From Liberibacter brunswickensis (GTDB taxonomy: Bacteria > Pseudomonadota > Alphaproteobacteria > Rhizobiales > Rhizobiaceae): a stretch of DNA of 64,000 nucleotides. The notes beneath the pieces were generated by a model, which was not told where the DNA came from, made no database searches, and worked only from the letters and a program-made list of their open reading frames with translations. The translations under genes and the position numbers were made by a program. Below are positions 9,634-19,064 of the stretch, one piece after another (position 1 is the first letter of the stretch; every line of letters starts with the position of its first letter). The stretch lies in the NCBI RefSeq assembly GCF_036858155.1, contig NZ_JAAEJX010000001.1, positions 44,673 through 108,672 on the forward strand, given 5' to 3'.

Positions 9634-10323
9634 ATGTTGACGCTTAAACAGCAAAAACTTTTATATTTTATACGAGAATATTTCGAATCAAAGGGTGTAT
9701 CGCCGTCTTTTGATGAGATGAAAAAAGCTTTGAGAATTACATCTAAGTCAGGAATATATCGTCTTATTATTTCTTTAGAAGAGGCTGGTTTTATTCGTAG
9801 AATTCCAAAACGTGCTCGAGCTCTGCAAATTATTAAAATGCCAGAAAATATGAAATTATCTTCTCGATCTGCTATTCATGATTTAAGTCCTATTACGAAT
9901 AGACAGGAAAAGAGTTATTGTTGTGTAAGTGTTCCTTTTATGGGCTGTATAGCAGCGGAGGTATCAATTGATTCTGTACAAAATAAGTTTCACGATATTC
10001 TCGTTCCTTCAACAATGTTACAAAAAGGAGAGCATTATGCTCTTGAAGTCAAAGATGATTCTATGGTTGGAGTTGGTATTTTAAGAGGAGATATCGTTGT
10101 TATGTTTAGTAGTACATCAGCTGATCCAGGAGATGTAGTTTTGGCTTTTTTCGATGATCAAATTGCCACTATTAAGAGATTTCGACAGAAGGGTGATTCT
10201 ATAGCTTTAGAACCTGCTAATGCTGCATATAAAACTCGTATATTCCACCTTAATAATATAAAAATTAAGGGAAAATTGGTAGGATTAATACGTCAATATC
10301 CCTATGTGAATCTAAGCGCATAA
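9634..10323 (+). CDS. lexA: LexA repressor with altered cleavage site
   Basis: SOS-response repressor. The winged-helix DNA-binding domain spans about residues 1-66 (SPSFDEMKKALRITSKSGIY is the recognition region). The S24-type dimerisation/protease domain follows, with nucleophile S143 (DDSM) and general base K181 (ATIKRF). The length of 229 residues is normal. The self-cleavage bond, normally Ala-Gly, reads A108-E109 here (GCIAAEVS; codons GCG GAG at 9955-9960). A GAGGAG element lies 11 bp before the ATG. No GAAC-N7-GAAC type SOS box, the alphaproteobacterial operator, is visible in the 160 bp upstream. The repressor fold looks intact; whether it still self-cleaves is open. Confidence 0.93.
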   Translation: MLTLKQQKLLYFIREYFESKGVSPSFDEMKKALRITSKSGIYRLIISLEEAGFIRRIPKRARALQIIKMPENMKLSSRSAIHDLSPITNRQEKSYCCVSVPFMGCIAAEVSIDSVQNKFHDILVPSTMLQKGEHYALEVKDDSMVGVGILRGDIVVMFSSTSADPGDVVLAFFDDQIATIKRFRQKGDSIALEPANAAYKTRIFHLNNIKIKGKLVGLIRQYPYVNLSA

Positions 10324-10454
10324 TATATTTTTAAGTTATTCCTTAAATTTATATTTTTTAAAATAAAATCATTTTTATGGATGATGAAATTTATTTGTAA
10401 CTGCTGATGTCATGTTTGCAACATAATGATTTGATTGAGTATATCTTTATTGTT

Positions 10455-12674
10455 TTAAATCCTGTTTTTTGTCCATGGTAAGAGATTCCTTGCTATTGAT
10501 TTTTTAATAGTAAATTTTAACTTATCATTTTCATTAAAAGTTGGAATTATTTTTATTTCTAATGATCCATTTTTTCGTAATATTTCTGGCGTAATTAGTA
10601 ATGATACATTGCATAATTGGGGGTTAATATTTTTTATCGTAGTTATGATAATATCAGATAATTTGCAAGCTAATTGGATTTTATCTTTTCTTTTAAGGAC
10701 GCTTATAACTAGGCCGCTCTTATGGTATATGGAACAAAATAATTTTTTAAGACAGAGGAATTTTTTAGGATTCATTAGTTGAAGGATTTCTTTTAAAGAT
10801 GATTGACTCTTTATGGAAATATATTCTGTTTTTATGGGAGGTTCGTGGAGTAGAGCTGTTAAAGCTGATTTCCATTGGGAAAGTATGAAGTTTGGTGGAT
10901 TATCATTATTTAAAATAAGAGTACTTCCGTTTACTAATGCAACTAGTTTTCCATCTTCAGATATTAAAAGATCAGGATGATGATTATAAGGATAAATAAG
11001 GAGTATAGTTATTGCAATCCCTATCATTATTACTCCAATATAGCGTATATTTGTTTTAAGAAAAACCAGTAATATAAATCCAATTACTATAGTTACGAAT
11101 AAAGATTGAGGTATTCTTCCTATGCAAAATTCAGTGCTGATTATTGAAATTTTATGTGCTATTTGAATGATTATTTTAATACCCTAAGCCATCACATATA
11201 AGGGATTTTCTTCCAATGAAAAAATCATTGATAATATTGTTATAATACCTGCTGGCATAACTACAAATGATAAGATTGGTATGGCAAGAATATTTGCAAT
11301 CAATCCATATAAGGGTATGCAGTTAAAATGTTTTATCAAAAAAATGATGCTGAAACGCTTCCTACGAGTGATGTGAGAAAGATAACCTTTATTAATCGTA
11401 TTATTGCGGTTACAATTATCCCTTTGTCTGGAAGAATTTTAAGTAAAGGATGAGGAGAATTTCTTTTACCCCATATATAACATTTGCCATAAGAGCTGCA
11501 GTTGTTGCAAAAGACATTTGAAAACTAGGGGATGTTGTTTCTGAAGGATAAATACAAATCATTAAAATAGCTGTTAATGCTATACTGCGCAACCCCATAA
11601 AATATGTATCAAATAAGTAGGAAAGAAGGGTTATAACTGACATTATATAAGCTCTTTGAGCAGAGATACTTGCTCCTGATATCAAAAAATAAAAAGTTAC
11701 TGTTAAAAGGGCGCCCAAAGCTGAAATTTTCTTTATTGAAATACTTGCTGTAATAATTGGAAAACAAGATAGTATTGATCGCATGCCAAAGAAAAAAAAC
11801 ACCTGCTGCTATTGTCATATTTATTCCAGAAATGGCTATTATATGTGATAGACCAGACTTTCTAAGATATTCTAGAGTTTCTCTAGATATAGCATTACGT
11901 TCATCTGTTATAAGTGCGGCAGCAAGAGCACCAACATCTCCTGAAATTTTTCTGCGAATATATGTTCCTATATTAGATCTAATCTCATTTAAGAAATATT
12001 GTATTTTAAATAAAAATTGTTTCCAATTATTATTGTGTTCGGGGAAAAATACTATTTCAGGTGTAAAATAAAAGTATCCAATTGCACTAATTCCTTTATA
12101 ATAATAAAAAAAACTATAATCAAAAAGTCCTGGGATTGCTGGCCCTGATGGTGGTGATAACTTTGCAATTCCTTCTATTATTGTCCCAGAGGGAAAGGGA
12201 TTGTGTTTTTTAGTGATGGATAACATTACGTTTTGTAATAATAATTCTGATTGATTATAATCTGTTTTAGAAACTTGAATTAGATAGCACCATTTTCCAT
12301 CTTGTAAGGGTTCACGCCATTTGACTGTTCCGCGTAATTTAGTTGTAGTCTTTTGAGAAAGAATTATAGTAGGATTTCGTGTAGTCTCAATAACTGCTAG
12401 CATCATTCCTATTAAAAAGTATGTGAAAGCAGTTACTTATAAGTATTATATTAGGATGCGAATGTCTAATTCTGATTGATATTAGCACCATGATTAGAAT
12501 ACTAAATACAATTCCTTGAACGGGTATTGCTGAAGGATAAATGAACCAGAATATTGCTCCAAATGCGAGGAAAACAGGAATAAATAGAAAAAGACGACCG
12601 TATTCTTTCTCTAGTTGTATAAGGTATTTTAAATGTTTAATACTAAGGTGCAAAATATTATTTTTTTGAAGCAT
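10455..12674 (-). pseudogene. comEC: Disrupted ComEC/Rec2 DNA-uptake channel
   Basis: The fragments read in order as one ComEC protein of about 720 residues. They are an N-terminal membrane/DUF4131 part (12674 to about 12435), the competence domain with GLSHIIAISGINM, two further channel fragments, and a degenerate metallo-beta-lactamase-like C-terminus (11027-10455). Lesions: a frame change near 12435; one in an 8-T run near 11795; one near 11470; one in a 7-T run near 11343; and an in-frame TAG at 11184-11186. It lies between lexA and gltA, the usual rhizobial site of comEC. With this many independent lesions no functional channel can be made. Confidence 0.9.
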
Positions 12675-12863
12675 TTGTTTTTAATATAATATAGATTTAT
12701 TACGATATCATTTTTATAGTATTTAAATAATATTTTACTATTTTAAAGAAGAATATTTGATATTGTTGATAAAATATAACTTGTTAATTTGGATACTATA
12801 AGATTCGTGTTAACCTATTGATCTTTATTATCTGGGAAAAAGATTATTTAAAGAAAGTTATTT

Positions 12864-14156
12864 ATGATGGATAAAATTGCTAAACTTCATTTAGGAAGTA
12901 AAGAGATTGATCTTCCTATGAGAGCAGGTAGTCTCGGTCCTTCTGTACTGGATATATCATCTCTTAATAAAAGTGGTATTTTTACTTATGATCCTGCTTT
13001 TTCTTCTACAGCTTCTTGTGAATCTAAAATAACTTTTATTGATGGTGATAATGGGATATTATTATATCGCGGATATCCAATTGAACAGTTATCAGAAAAG
13101 AGTGATTTTTTAGAAGTATGTTACTTATTGCTGTATGGAGAACTACCTAATATCAGCCAACAAAAAGACTTTAATTATAAAATTTCAAGGCATACTTTGC
13201 TCAATGAAAATATGTCTCGCTTTTTTACAGGTTTTCCAAACAATGCTCATCCTATGGCTATGTTGGTGAGCGCAGTAGGTGCATTATCAGCTTTTTACTA
13301 TAGCCCATCTGATGTTCAAAATTTGGAACAATGCACTACTGTATCATTGCGTATGATTGCTAAAATATCCACTATAGCAGCAATGATTTATAAATATTCT
13401 ATAGGTCAACCTTTCGTTTATCCAAAGAATGATTTTGATTATACTTCAAATTTTTTACATATGTGTTTTTCTGTCCCTTGTGAAGAATACCATATAAATC
13501 CTTTGTTATCTCGTGCTATGAATCGTATATTCATATTGCATGCTGATCATGAACAGAATGCTTCTACTTCTACAGTTCGTTTAGCGGGTTCTTCTGGGGC
13601 AGATCCTTTTGCATGTATAGCATCTGGGATATCTTGTCTTGGAGGGCGTGCGCATGGTGGAGCTAACGAAGAGGCACTTAATATGTTGATGGATATAGGT
13701 TCTCCTGAACGAATTCCTGATTATATAAGACGAGCTAAAGATAAAAATGATCCATTTCGTATTATGGGTTTTGGGCATCGAGTTTATAGGAATTATGATC
13801 CTAGATGTAGAATTATGAGACAGACTATGTACGAAGTCCTAGAGGCAACGGGTAATTATAATGATCCAATAGCTCAGGTTGCTATTGAATTGGAAAAAAT
13901 TGCTCTTGATGATGATTATTTTATTGAACGAAAACTATATCCTAACGTTGATTTTTACTCTGGAATTACGTTAAGAGCTTTGGGTTTTCCAACAAATTTA
14001 TTCACGGTATTGTTTGCGGTTGCTCGTACAGCGGGCTGGATATCACAGTGGAAAGAAATGATAATGGATCCATCTCGAAGGATAGGTCGTCCTCGGCAGC
14101 TTTATATTGGTGAATCGAGTAGAAATTATATCAATATAGAAAACAGAAATAATTGA
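12864..14156 (+). CDS. gltA: Citrate synthase
   Basis: First enzyme of the TCA cycle, hexameric type II Gram-negative form (430 residues). Active-site segments are present: NRIFILHADHEQNAS with the catalytic histidine, GRAHGGANEEAL, and MGFGHRVYRNYDPR, while the aspartate lies in the NVDFYSG segment. Tandem ATG codons start at 12864 and 12867 behind an AAGAAAG element. In rhizobia gltX usually separates comEC and gltA; here only 189 bp of AT-rich DNA lie between the comEC remnant and gltA. Confidence 0.96.
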   Translation: MMDKIAKLHLGSKEIDLPMRAGSLGPSVLDISSLNKSGIFTYDPAFSSTASCESKITFIDGDNGILLYRGYPIEQLSEKSDFLEVCYLLLYGELPNISQQKDFNYKISRHTLLNENMSRFFTGFPNNAHPMAMLVSAVGALSAFYYSPSDVQNLEQCTTVSLRMIAKISTIAAMIYKYSIGQPFVYPKNDFDYTSNFLHMCFSVPCEEYHINPLLSRAMNRIFILHADHEQNASTSTVRLAGSSGADPFACIASGISCLGGRAHGGANEEALNMLMDIGSPERIPDYIRRAKDKNDPFRIMGFGHRVYRNYDPRCRIMRQTMYEVLEATGNYNDPIAQVAIELEKIALDDDYFIERKLYPNVDFYSGITLRALGFPTNLFTVLFAVARTAGWISQWKEMIMDPSRRIGRPRQLYIGESSRNYINIENRNN

Positions 14157-14466
14157 TACGATTGGAATTTGAAAGTTGCTATAATAATTTTAGTAATTGA
14201 TCTGCTTTGTTAATTTTAGGTTAATATTAATTTTTTATTATGTTTCTGATAAAATTGTTCTTATCTTTGAATATTATTTGAAATTATCTGATATTATGAG
14301 GGCTTTCATTTATCTATTATACTTAACTATGAGGATTTGTATTTAGTGTCATATATATTATAATTTAATATAGATTAAGCGGTTGTATATTACAAAATCA
14401 GTATTTATGATATTTAAAGATTTTGGGAAATTAAATTGATGTCTTTTTCTATGAAGAGTGATTTTT
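14157..14466. other. Gene-free spacer gltA-parC
   Basis: About 310 bp, very AT-rich, with no ORF of note on either strand, no tRNA and no clear hairpin terminator. Presumably it holds the parC promoter, but I could not single out a convincing -35/-10 pair. An alternative GTG start for parC at 14458 lies within it. Confidence 0.5.
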
Positions 14467-16728
14467 ATGAGCACTGATAACGCATCTGATTCAGATACTT
14501 TAGTTGAAGGAAATATTAGATCTATTTCTTTGCAATCTGCTTTAGAAGAAAGGTATCTTGCATATGCTTTATCAACGATTAAAGAGCGTGCAATTCCTGA
14601 CTTACGAGATGGTTTTAAGCCTGTGCATAGGCGTATTATTCATGCAATGAGTGAAATGGGTTTAGATTTCAATGCTGCTTTTAAGAAAAGTGCTCGTATT
14701 GTTGGTGAAGTAATAGGTAGGTTACATCCTCATGGAGATCAATCTGTATATGATTCGTTAGTACGTCTCGCTCAATCTTTTGTTCAAAGATATCCTCTTA
14801 TTAGAGGTCAAGGTAATTTTGGTAATATTGATGGCGATAGTGCGGCAGCTTATCGTTATACAGAAGCACGAATGACTCAAGTTGCTGAGTTGATTCTGCA
14901 AGGAGTTGATGAGGATGCTGTTGACTTTCGTGATACATATAATGAAGAAGGTTCAGAGCCTATTGTTTTTCCAGGAAAATTCCCTAATCTTTTAGCTAAT
15001 GGTTCATCTGGTATAGCTGTTGGGATGGCTACTTCTATTCCTTCTCATAATGTTCATGAGATTTGTGATGCTGCTCTTGCCTTGATTGATGATCCAGAAA
15101 TTTCGATAGAAGGTTTGCTTGAATATATTGTAGGACCTGATTTCCCAACTGGTGGTATTGTTGTTGAAAGTCGTGAAAGAATTTTAGAATCCTATCGTTT
15201 AGGTCGAGGAGGATTTAGAGTACGTGCTAGATGGCGTGTAGAAGAACTTGGGCGTGGTTCTTGGTGCATTGTTGTTACTGAGATACCATATCAAGTGCAA
15301 AAGTCTCGATTAATTGAGAAGATTGCTGATCTTATTATAACCAAAAAAATACCTTTGTTAGATGATATTCGTGATGAATCTGCTGAAGATATCCGAATTG
15401 TTTTATTTCCTAAAAATCGTTCGGTAGATCCGGATTTGTTGATGGAATCAATGTTTATGTTAAGTGATATGGAGACACGATTTCCATTGAATATGAATGT
15501 TCTCTCAATGGGTCGCATTCCTCAAGTTATGTCTCTGGATAGTGTTTTGAAGGAGTGGTTATCGCATCGTAGAGAGGTTCTTTTGCGAAGATCTTCTTTT
15601 AGGATGAAAGCAATTGATTGTCGGGTAGAAATATTAAAAGGTTTATTGATTGCATATTTGAATATTGATGAAATTATCGCAATTATTAGAAATGAAGATA
15701 AGCCAAAAACAGTAATGATATCTCGTTTTTCTCTTACGGGTAATCAGGCAGATGCCATACTCAATTTGAGACTGCGTTCGTTACGTAAATTAGAAGAATA
15801 TCAAATCAAATCAGAGTTAGATAATTTGCTCATTGAGAAGGGAAATATTGATGAGTTGTTGAACTCAGTGAAAAAGCAATGGGATAAAATATCTTGTGAG
15901 ATTCGTGAAGTAAAAGAAATTTTTTCTAAATCAACAGCTTTGGGTAGGCGGCGCACAACATTTTGTGATGTTGCAATAACCGACAAAGCAACATTACAGC
16001 AGGCAATGATTGAAAAGGAATCTGTAACAATTGTAATTTCTAAAAGAGGTTGGATTAGATCTTTAAAAGGTCGTTCTGTCGATTTATCTGCTCTTAATTT
16101 CAAAGAAGGTGATAGTTTAAAAATAGCATTTCATTCCTATACTACGGAAAAAATATTGCTTTTATCAACCGATGGGAAAGCATATACTATTCCTGCTAGT
16201 AATTTGTTAAGTGGACGTGGTCACGGAGAGGCAATACAACTTTTGATTGATCTTAATCACAATCAAGGCATTGTTACGGCATTTGTTTATGATTATACAA
16301 GTAAATTATTAGTCGTTTCTAGCAAGGGCAATGCTTTTATAGTAAGAGAATCAGAGATCATTTCAAATACGCGTAAAGGCAAAAGATTTTTAAAAGTTTC
16401 TTCTGAAGATAGTATGAAGTTAGTTGTTAAGGTTACAGGTGATCATGTTGCTGTTGTAGGAGAAAATCGTAAGTTATTGATATTTCCAATAAATAATATT
16501 CCTGAAATGGTTCGTGGAAAAGGTGTACGTTTGCAATCATATAAAGATGGTACTATTTCGGATATTATATTCTTCAACATGTGCGATGGTCTTACTTGGG
16601 TAGATAGTGCGGGACGTTCTTATAAACGTTCTAAAGATGAGTTATCAGCATGGATAGGTAGACGTGGAGGATCTGGTTCTCTTGTTCCAAGAGGATTTCC
16701 TCGTTCAGGAAAATTTTTGAGTAAATAA
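14467..16728 (+). CDS. parC: DNA topoisomerase IV subunit A
   Basis: Breakage-reunion subunit of topoisomerase IV, which decatenates replicated chromosomes. The N-terminus has the type IIA segment RAIPDLRDGFKPVHRRI and the catalytic arginine-tyrosine pair in AAAYRYTEARM (tyrosine at about residue 131). Beta-pinwheel repeats such as GRGHGEAIQLL and NTRKGKRFLK occupy the C-terminal third. The total of 753 residues, with few canonical GyrA-box features, favours ParC over GyrA, as does the DNA-topo IV style ending GRRGGSGSLVPRGFPRSGK. I prefer the ATG at 14467 because AAGAG lies 8 bp upstream. A GTG at 14458 would add three residues. Confidence 0.92.
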   Translation: MSTDNASDSDTLVEGNIRSISLQSALEERYLAYALSTIKERAIPDLRDGFKPVHRRIIHAMSEMGLDFNAAFKKSARIVGEVIGRLHPHGDQSVYDSLVRLAQSFVQRYPLIRGQGNFGNIDGDSAAAYRYTEARMTQVAELILQGVDEDAVDFRDTYNEEGSEPIVFPGKFPNLLANGSSGIAVGMATSIPSHNVHEICDAALALIDDPEISIEGLLEYIVGPDFPTGGIVVESRERILESYRLGRGGFRVRARWRVEELGRGSWCIVVTEIPYQVQKSRLIEKIADLIITKKIPLLDDIRDESAEDIRIVLFPKNRSVDPDLLMESMFMLSDMETRFPLNMNVLSMGRIPQVMSLDSVLKEWLSHRREVLLRRSSFRMKAIDCRVEILKGLLIAYLNIDEIIAIIRNEDKPKTVMISRFSLTGNQADAILNLRLRSLRKLEEYQIKSELDNLLIEKGNIDELLNSVKKQWDKISCEIREVKEIFSKSTALGRRRTTFCDVAITDKATLQQAMIEKESVTIVISKRGWIRSLKGRSVDLSALNFKEGDSLKIAFHSYTTEKILLLSTDGKAYTIPASNLLSGRGHGEAIQLLIDLNHNQGIVTAFVYDYTSKLLVVSSKGNAFIVRESEIISNTRKGKRFLKVSSEDSMKLVVKVTGDHVAVVGENRKLLIFPINNIPEMVRGKGVRLQSYKDGTISDIIFFNMCDGLTWVDSAGRSYKRSKDELSAWIGRRGGSGSLVPRGFPRSGKFLSK

Positions 16729-16865
16729 TATTTTTGTGGCGTATTGAAGTTTTTATTTAGTTGCTGTTATGATGGATTTGTAAATTTTTTCGATAATATG
16801 GATTTTTTAAAAGGCACTTTTAAGCCATGCACTAATGAATCTTTTTAAATAAATAACTCTTATTT

Positions 16866-17879
16866 TCAAAGATGATTGAGAATATTAGCTGCTTCCATTG
16901 CAAAATAAGTAAAAATACCATCGCATCCTGCGCGTTTAAATGAAAGTAGACTTTCCATCATGGCATCCTTTTCATTGATCCATCCCTGAAGAGACGCTGC
17001 CTTGATCATAGCATATTCTCCAGATACTTGATATGCAAAAGTAGGCAATCCGAATTTTTCTTTAATACGAAAACATATGTCTAGATAAGGTAAACCAGGC
17101 TTTACTAAAATCATGTCGGCGCTTTCTTGAATATCAATAGAAGCTTCTCGAATTGCCTCCTGTGCGTTAGCAGGATCAATATAATAAGTTTTTTTATCTC
17201 CTTTCAAAAGTTTTCGTGTAGAAATTGCATCACGATATGGTCCGTAGAACGAAGAATTAAATTTGATAGCATGGGGCATAATACCAACATTAGTATGTCC
17301 TTTGCTATCAAGCTTTTTCCTTATCTCTCCCACACGACCATCCATCATTTCTGACGGAGATATTATATCAGCTCCTGCATCTGCTTGCATTATTGCTGCG
17401 CTTGAGATTATTTCTACTGTTTCATCATTAATAATTTCACCGTTACGTAATATGCCATCATGTCCATGTGTGGTAAATGGATCTAATGCAACATCTGTTA
17501 TTATGCCTATATTAGGTATAGTTTTTTTGATAGCATGAATACATTCGTTTATAAGATTGTTATTGTCTAGAATATTTGATCCCATATCATCGCGTAAATT
17601 TAATGATATGTTAGGTAATATAGTAATAGCTGGTATCCCTAGATCAATAACTTGTTTAATTTTTTCTACTGCAATATCAATGCTCATACGTGAAACATCT
17701 GGCATAGAATTTATTGGTTCTATTATTTTTGTGCCAGAAGTTATAAATATGGGAAATATAAGATCATTGACAGATAATTGATTTTCGCAAACAAGTTTTC
17801 TTATCCAATCAGATTTACGATTTCTTCTCATTCTTCTATGGCAAAATATTTTATTACTAGTCGTATCAATATCAAACAA
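16866..17879 (-). CDS. hemB: Delta-aminolevulinic acid dehydratase (porphobilinogen synthase)
   Basis: Condenses two 5-aminolevulinate molecules to porphobilinogen in haem synthesis. The active-site lysines lie in MPHAIKFNSSFYGP and ADMILVKPGLPYLDI. The metal-binding region reads DVALDPFTTHGHDG with aspartate and alanine where zinc enzymes have cysteines, which indicates the Mg-dependent alphaproteobacterial type. The length of 337 residues is normal. It converges with parC (137-bp gap) and is divergent from ldtR, sharing a 480-bp intergenic region with it. Confidence 0.96.
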   Translation of the reverse strand: MFDIDTTSNKIFCHRRMRRNRKSDWIRKLVCENQLSVNDLIFPIFITSGTKIIEPINSMPDVSRMSIDIAVEKIKQVIDLGIPAITILPNISLNLRDDMGSNILDNNNLINECIHAIKKTIPNIGIITDVALDPFTTHGHDGILRNGEIINDETVEIISSAAIMQADAGADIISPSEMMDGRVGEIRKKLDSKGHTNVGIMPHAIKFNSSFYGPYRDAISTRKLLKGDKKTYYIDPANAQEAIREASIDIQESADMILVKPGLPYLDICFRIKEKFGLPTFAYQVSGEYAMIKAASLQGWINEKDAMMESLLSFKRAGCDGIFTYFAMEAANILNHL

Positions 17880-18135
17880 AGGCGTATCCTCTTAAGTTAC
17901 TTGGACAAGCAATATCACAAAAACATGAAAGGGAAAAGTTAAAAATATAACGCTAAATTTGATAATTATTGCATTATTGATTATTTTATTCCTATAAAAT
18001 TTCAATTTTTATTTTAATAATATATTTTCTATTTTTACTATTATTTGTCCGTTTATAAAATAATTTTGATTATTGATATTGCTATTTCAAGAGATGTTTC
18101 GGTAAATTTTTTTATTATATCATTCTAGATATGAT

Positions 18136-18153
18136 ACATAGATCAATCTATGT
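18136..18153. promoter_or_regulatory. 18-bp inverted repeat upstream of ldtR (candidate operator)
   Basis: Perfect 8-bp arms ACATAGAT and ATCTATGT separated by CA. Size and symmetry suit a dimeric winged-helix regulator of the MarR family, such as LdtR encoded about 200 bp downstream. It immediately precedes, and slightly overlaps, a tandem 20-bp repeat. The function is inferred; no binding site is proven by the sequence alone. Confidence 0.5.
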
Positions 18154-18188
18154 TATTGATATATGATCTATATTGTTGATATATGATT
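18149..18188. repeat. Tandem 20-bp direct repeat upstream of ldtR
   Basis: Two abutting 20-bp units, TATGTTATTGATATATGATC and TATATTGTTGATATATGATT, match at 17 of 20 positions. A period of 20 bp is close to two helical turns, so both copies face the same side of the DNA. The repeat overlaps a possible promoter and adjoins an 18-bp palindrome, which suggests a regulatory array in the hemB-ldtR intergenic region. Confidence 0.6.
18156..18185 (+). promoter_or_regulatory. Possible ldtR promoter
   Basis: TTGATA at 18156-18161 and TATATG at 18180-18185 with an 18-bp spacer give a sigma-70-like pair embedded in the 20-bp tandem repeat. Transcripts would have a leader of about 165 nt before the ldtR ATG, long for this gene. 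The surrounding AT-rich sequence offers many chance -10 elements. The rest of the 480-bp hemB-ldtR spacer (17880-18359) shows no ORF or RNA gene. Confidence 0.3.
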
Positions 18189-18359
18189 TATGTAATCGTT
18201 CTGATATTATGATTGATAATTAATGTTAACATTATAAATAATATAATTATTAACGTATAATTAAGGATTAGTTTTAATTAGAACTTGAATAGTGTGTGTT
18301 AAATTTTCCTTTTGTATGGTTGCAAGATTTATATTTTTTTAAAACCAGAGGGGGAATAT

Positions 18360-18875
18360 ATGAAAAATAATATACAATCAAGGATAATCTTAGATAATGA
18401 CGATACTGTAAAAAATGATATATCTTTCTTGTATGTGGAATGTTTGCGTTTGGTTGAGCGCTTACACAGAAGTCTTTTGGATGTTACAAGAGATGAATTT
18501 GAAAGAAAAGGGCGTAGTGATGTTAATGCCGTACAAGCTCTTTTACTTTTTAACATTGGTGATCTTGAATTAACTGCGGGTGAATTACGTTCACGAGGAT
18601 ATTATTTAGGTTCTAATGTATCGTATAATTTAAAAAAATTAATAGATATAGGATTCATTAAACATCAAAGATCCCGTATTGATAAGAGGTCTATTCGTAT
18701 TAGTTTGACTCAGTCAGGAAAAGAAATAGCAAATACTATTTCTGATCTATATCAACGTCATATACAGTCTATTGATAAAGTAGGAGGATTGTCAGTTGAT
18801 GATTTTATTGCAATGAATAGACTCTTACAGCGTTTAAATCGTTTTTGGGGTGATCAGATTGCATATCGTCTTTGA
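18360..18875 (+). CDS. ldtR: MarR-family transcriptional regulator LdtR
   Basis: DNA-binding regulator of 171 residues with a MarR winged-helix core. A helical N-terminus (SFLYVECLRLVERLHRSLLD) leads to the recognition region (ELTAGELRSRGYYLGSNVSY), the wing (HQRSRIDKRSIRISLT), and C-terminal dimerisation helices. It matches LdtR as described in 'Ca. L. asiaticus', which controls the adjacent L,D-transpeptidase and stress tolerance. I choose the ATG at 18360 because GAGGGGG lies about 6 bp upstream. An in-frame upstream reading from 18312 lacks such a site. Tandem and inverted repeats upstream are candidates for autoregulatory operators. Confidence 0.88.
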   Translation: MKNNIQSRIILDNDDTVKNDISFLYVECLRLVERLHRSLLDVTRDEFERKGRSDVNAVQALLLFNIGDLELTAGELRSRGYYLGSNVSYNLKKLIDIGFIKHQRSRIDKRSIRISLTQSGKEIANTISDLYQRHIQSIDKVGGLSVDDFIAMNRLLQRLNRFWGDQIAYRL

Positions 18876-19064
18876 AGAATTAATTTAAAAGTTATCCTGA
18901 TAATTATTTAAATTTCTATTATTTTAGTTTAATATAATTTAGCTTAGTACTTATTGTAATATTTTTTATATTTAAAATTGTATTCGAAATTTTATTTTGT
19001 GATTATTAAAAATATATGATATTTTCACAGTATTCTTAAATATAAACTGAGTATAGGAAGAAGT

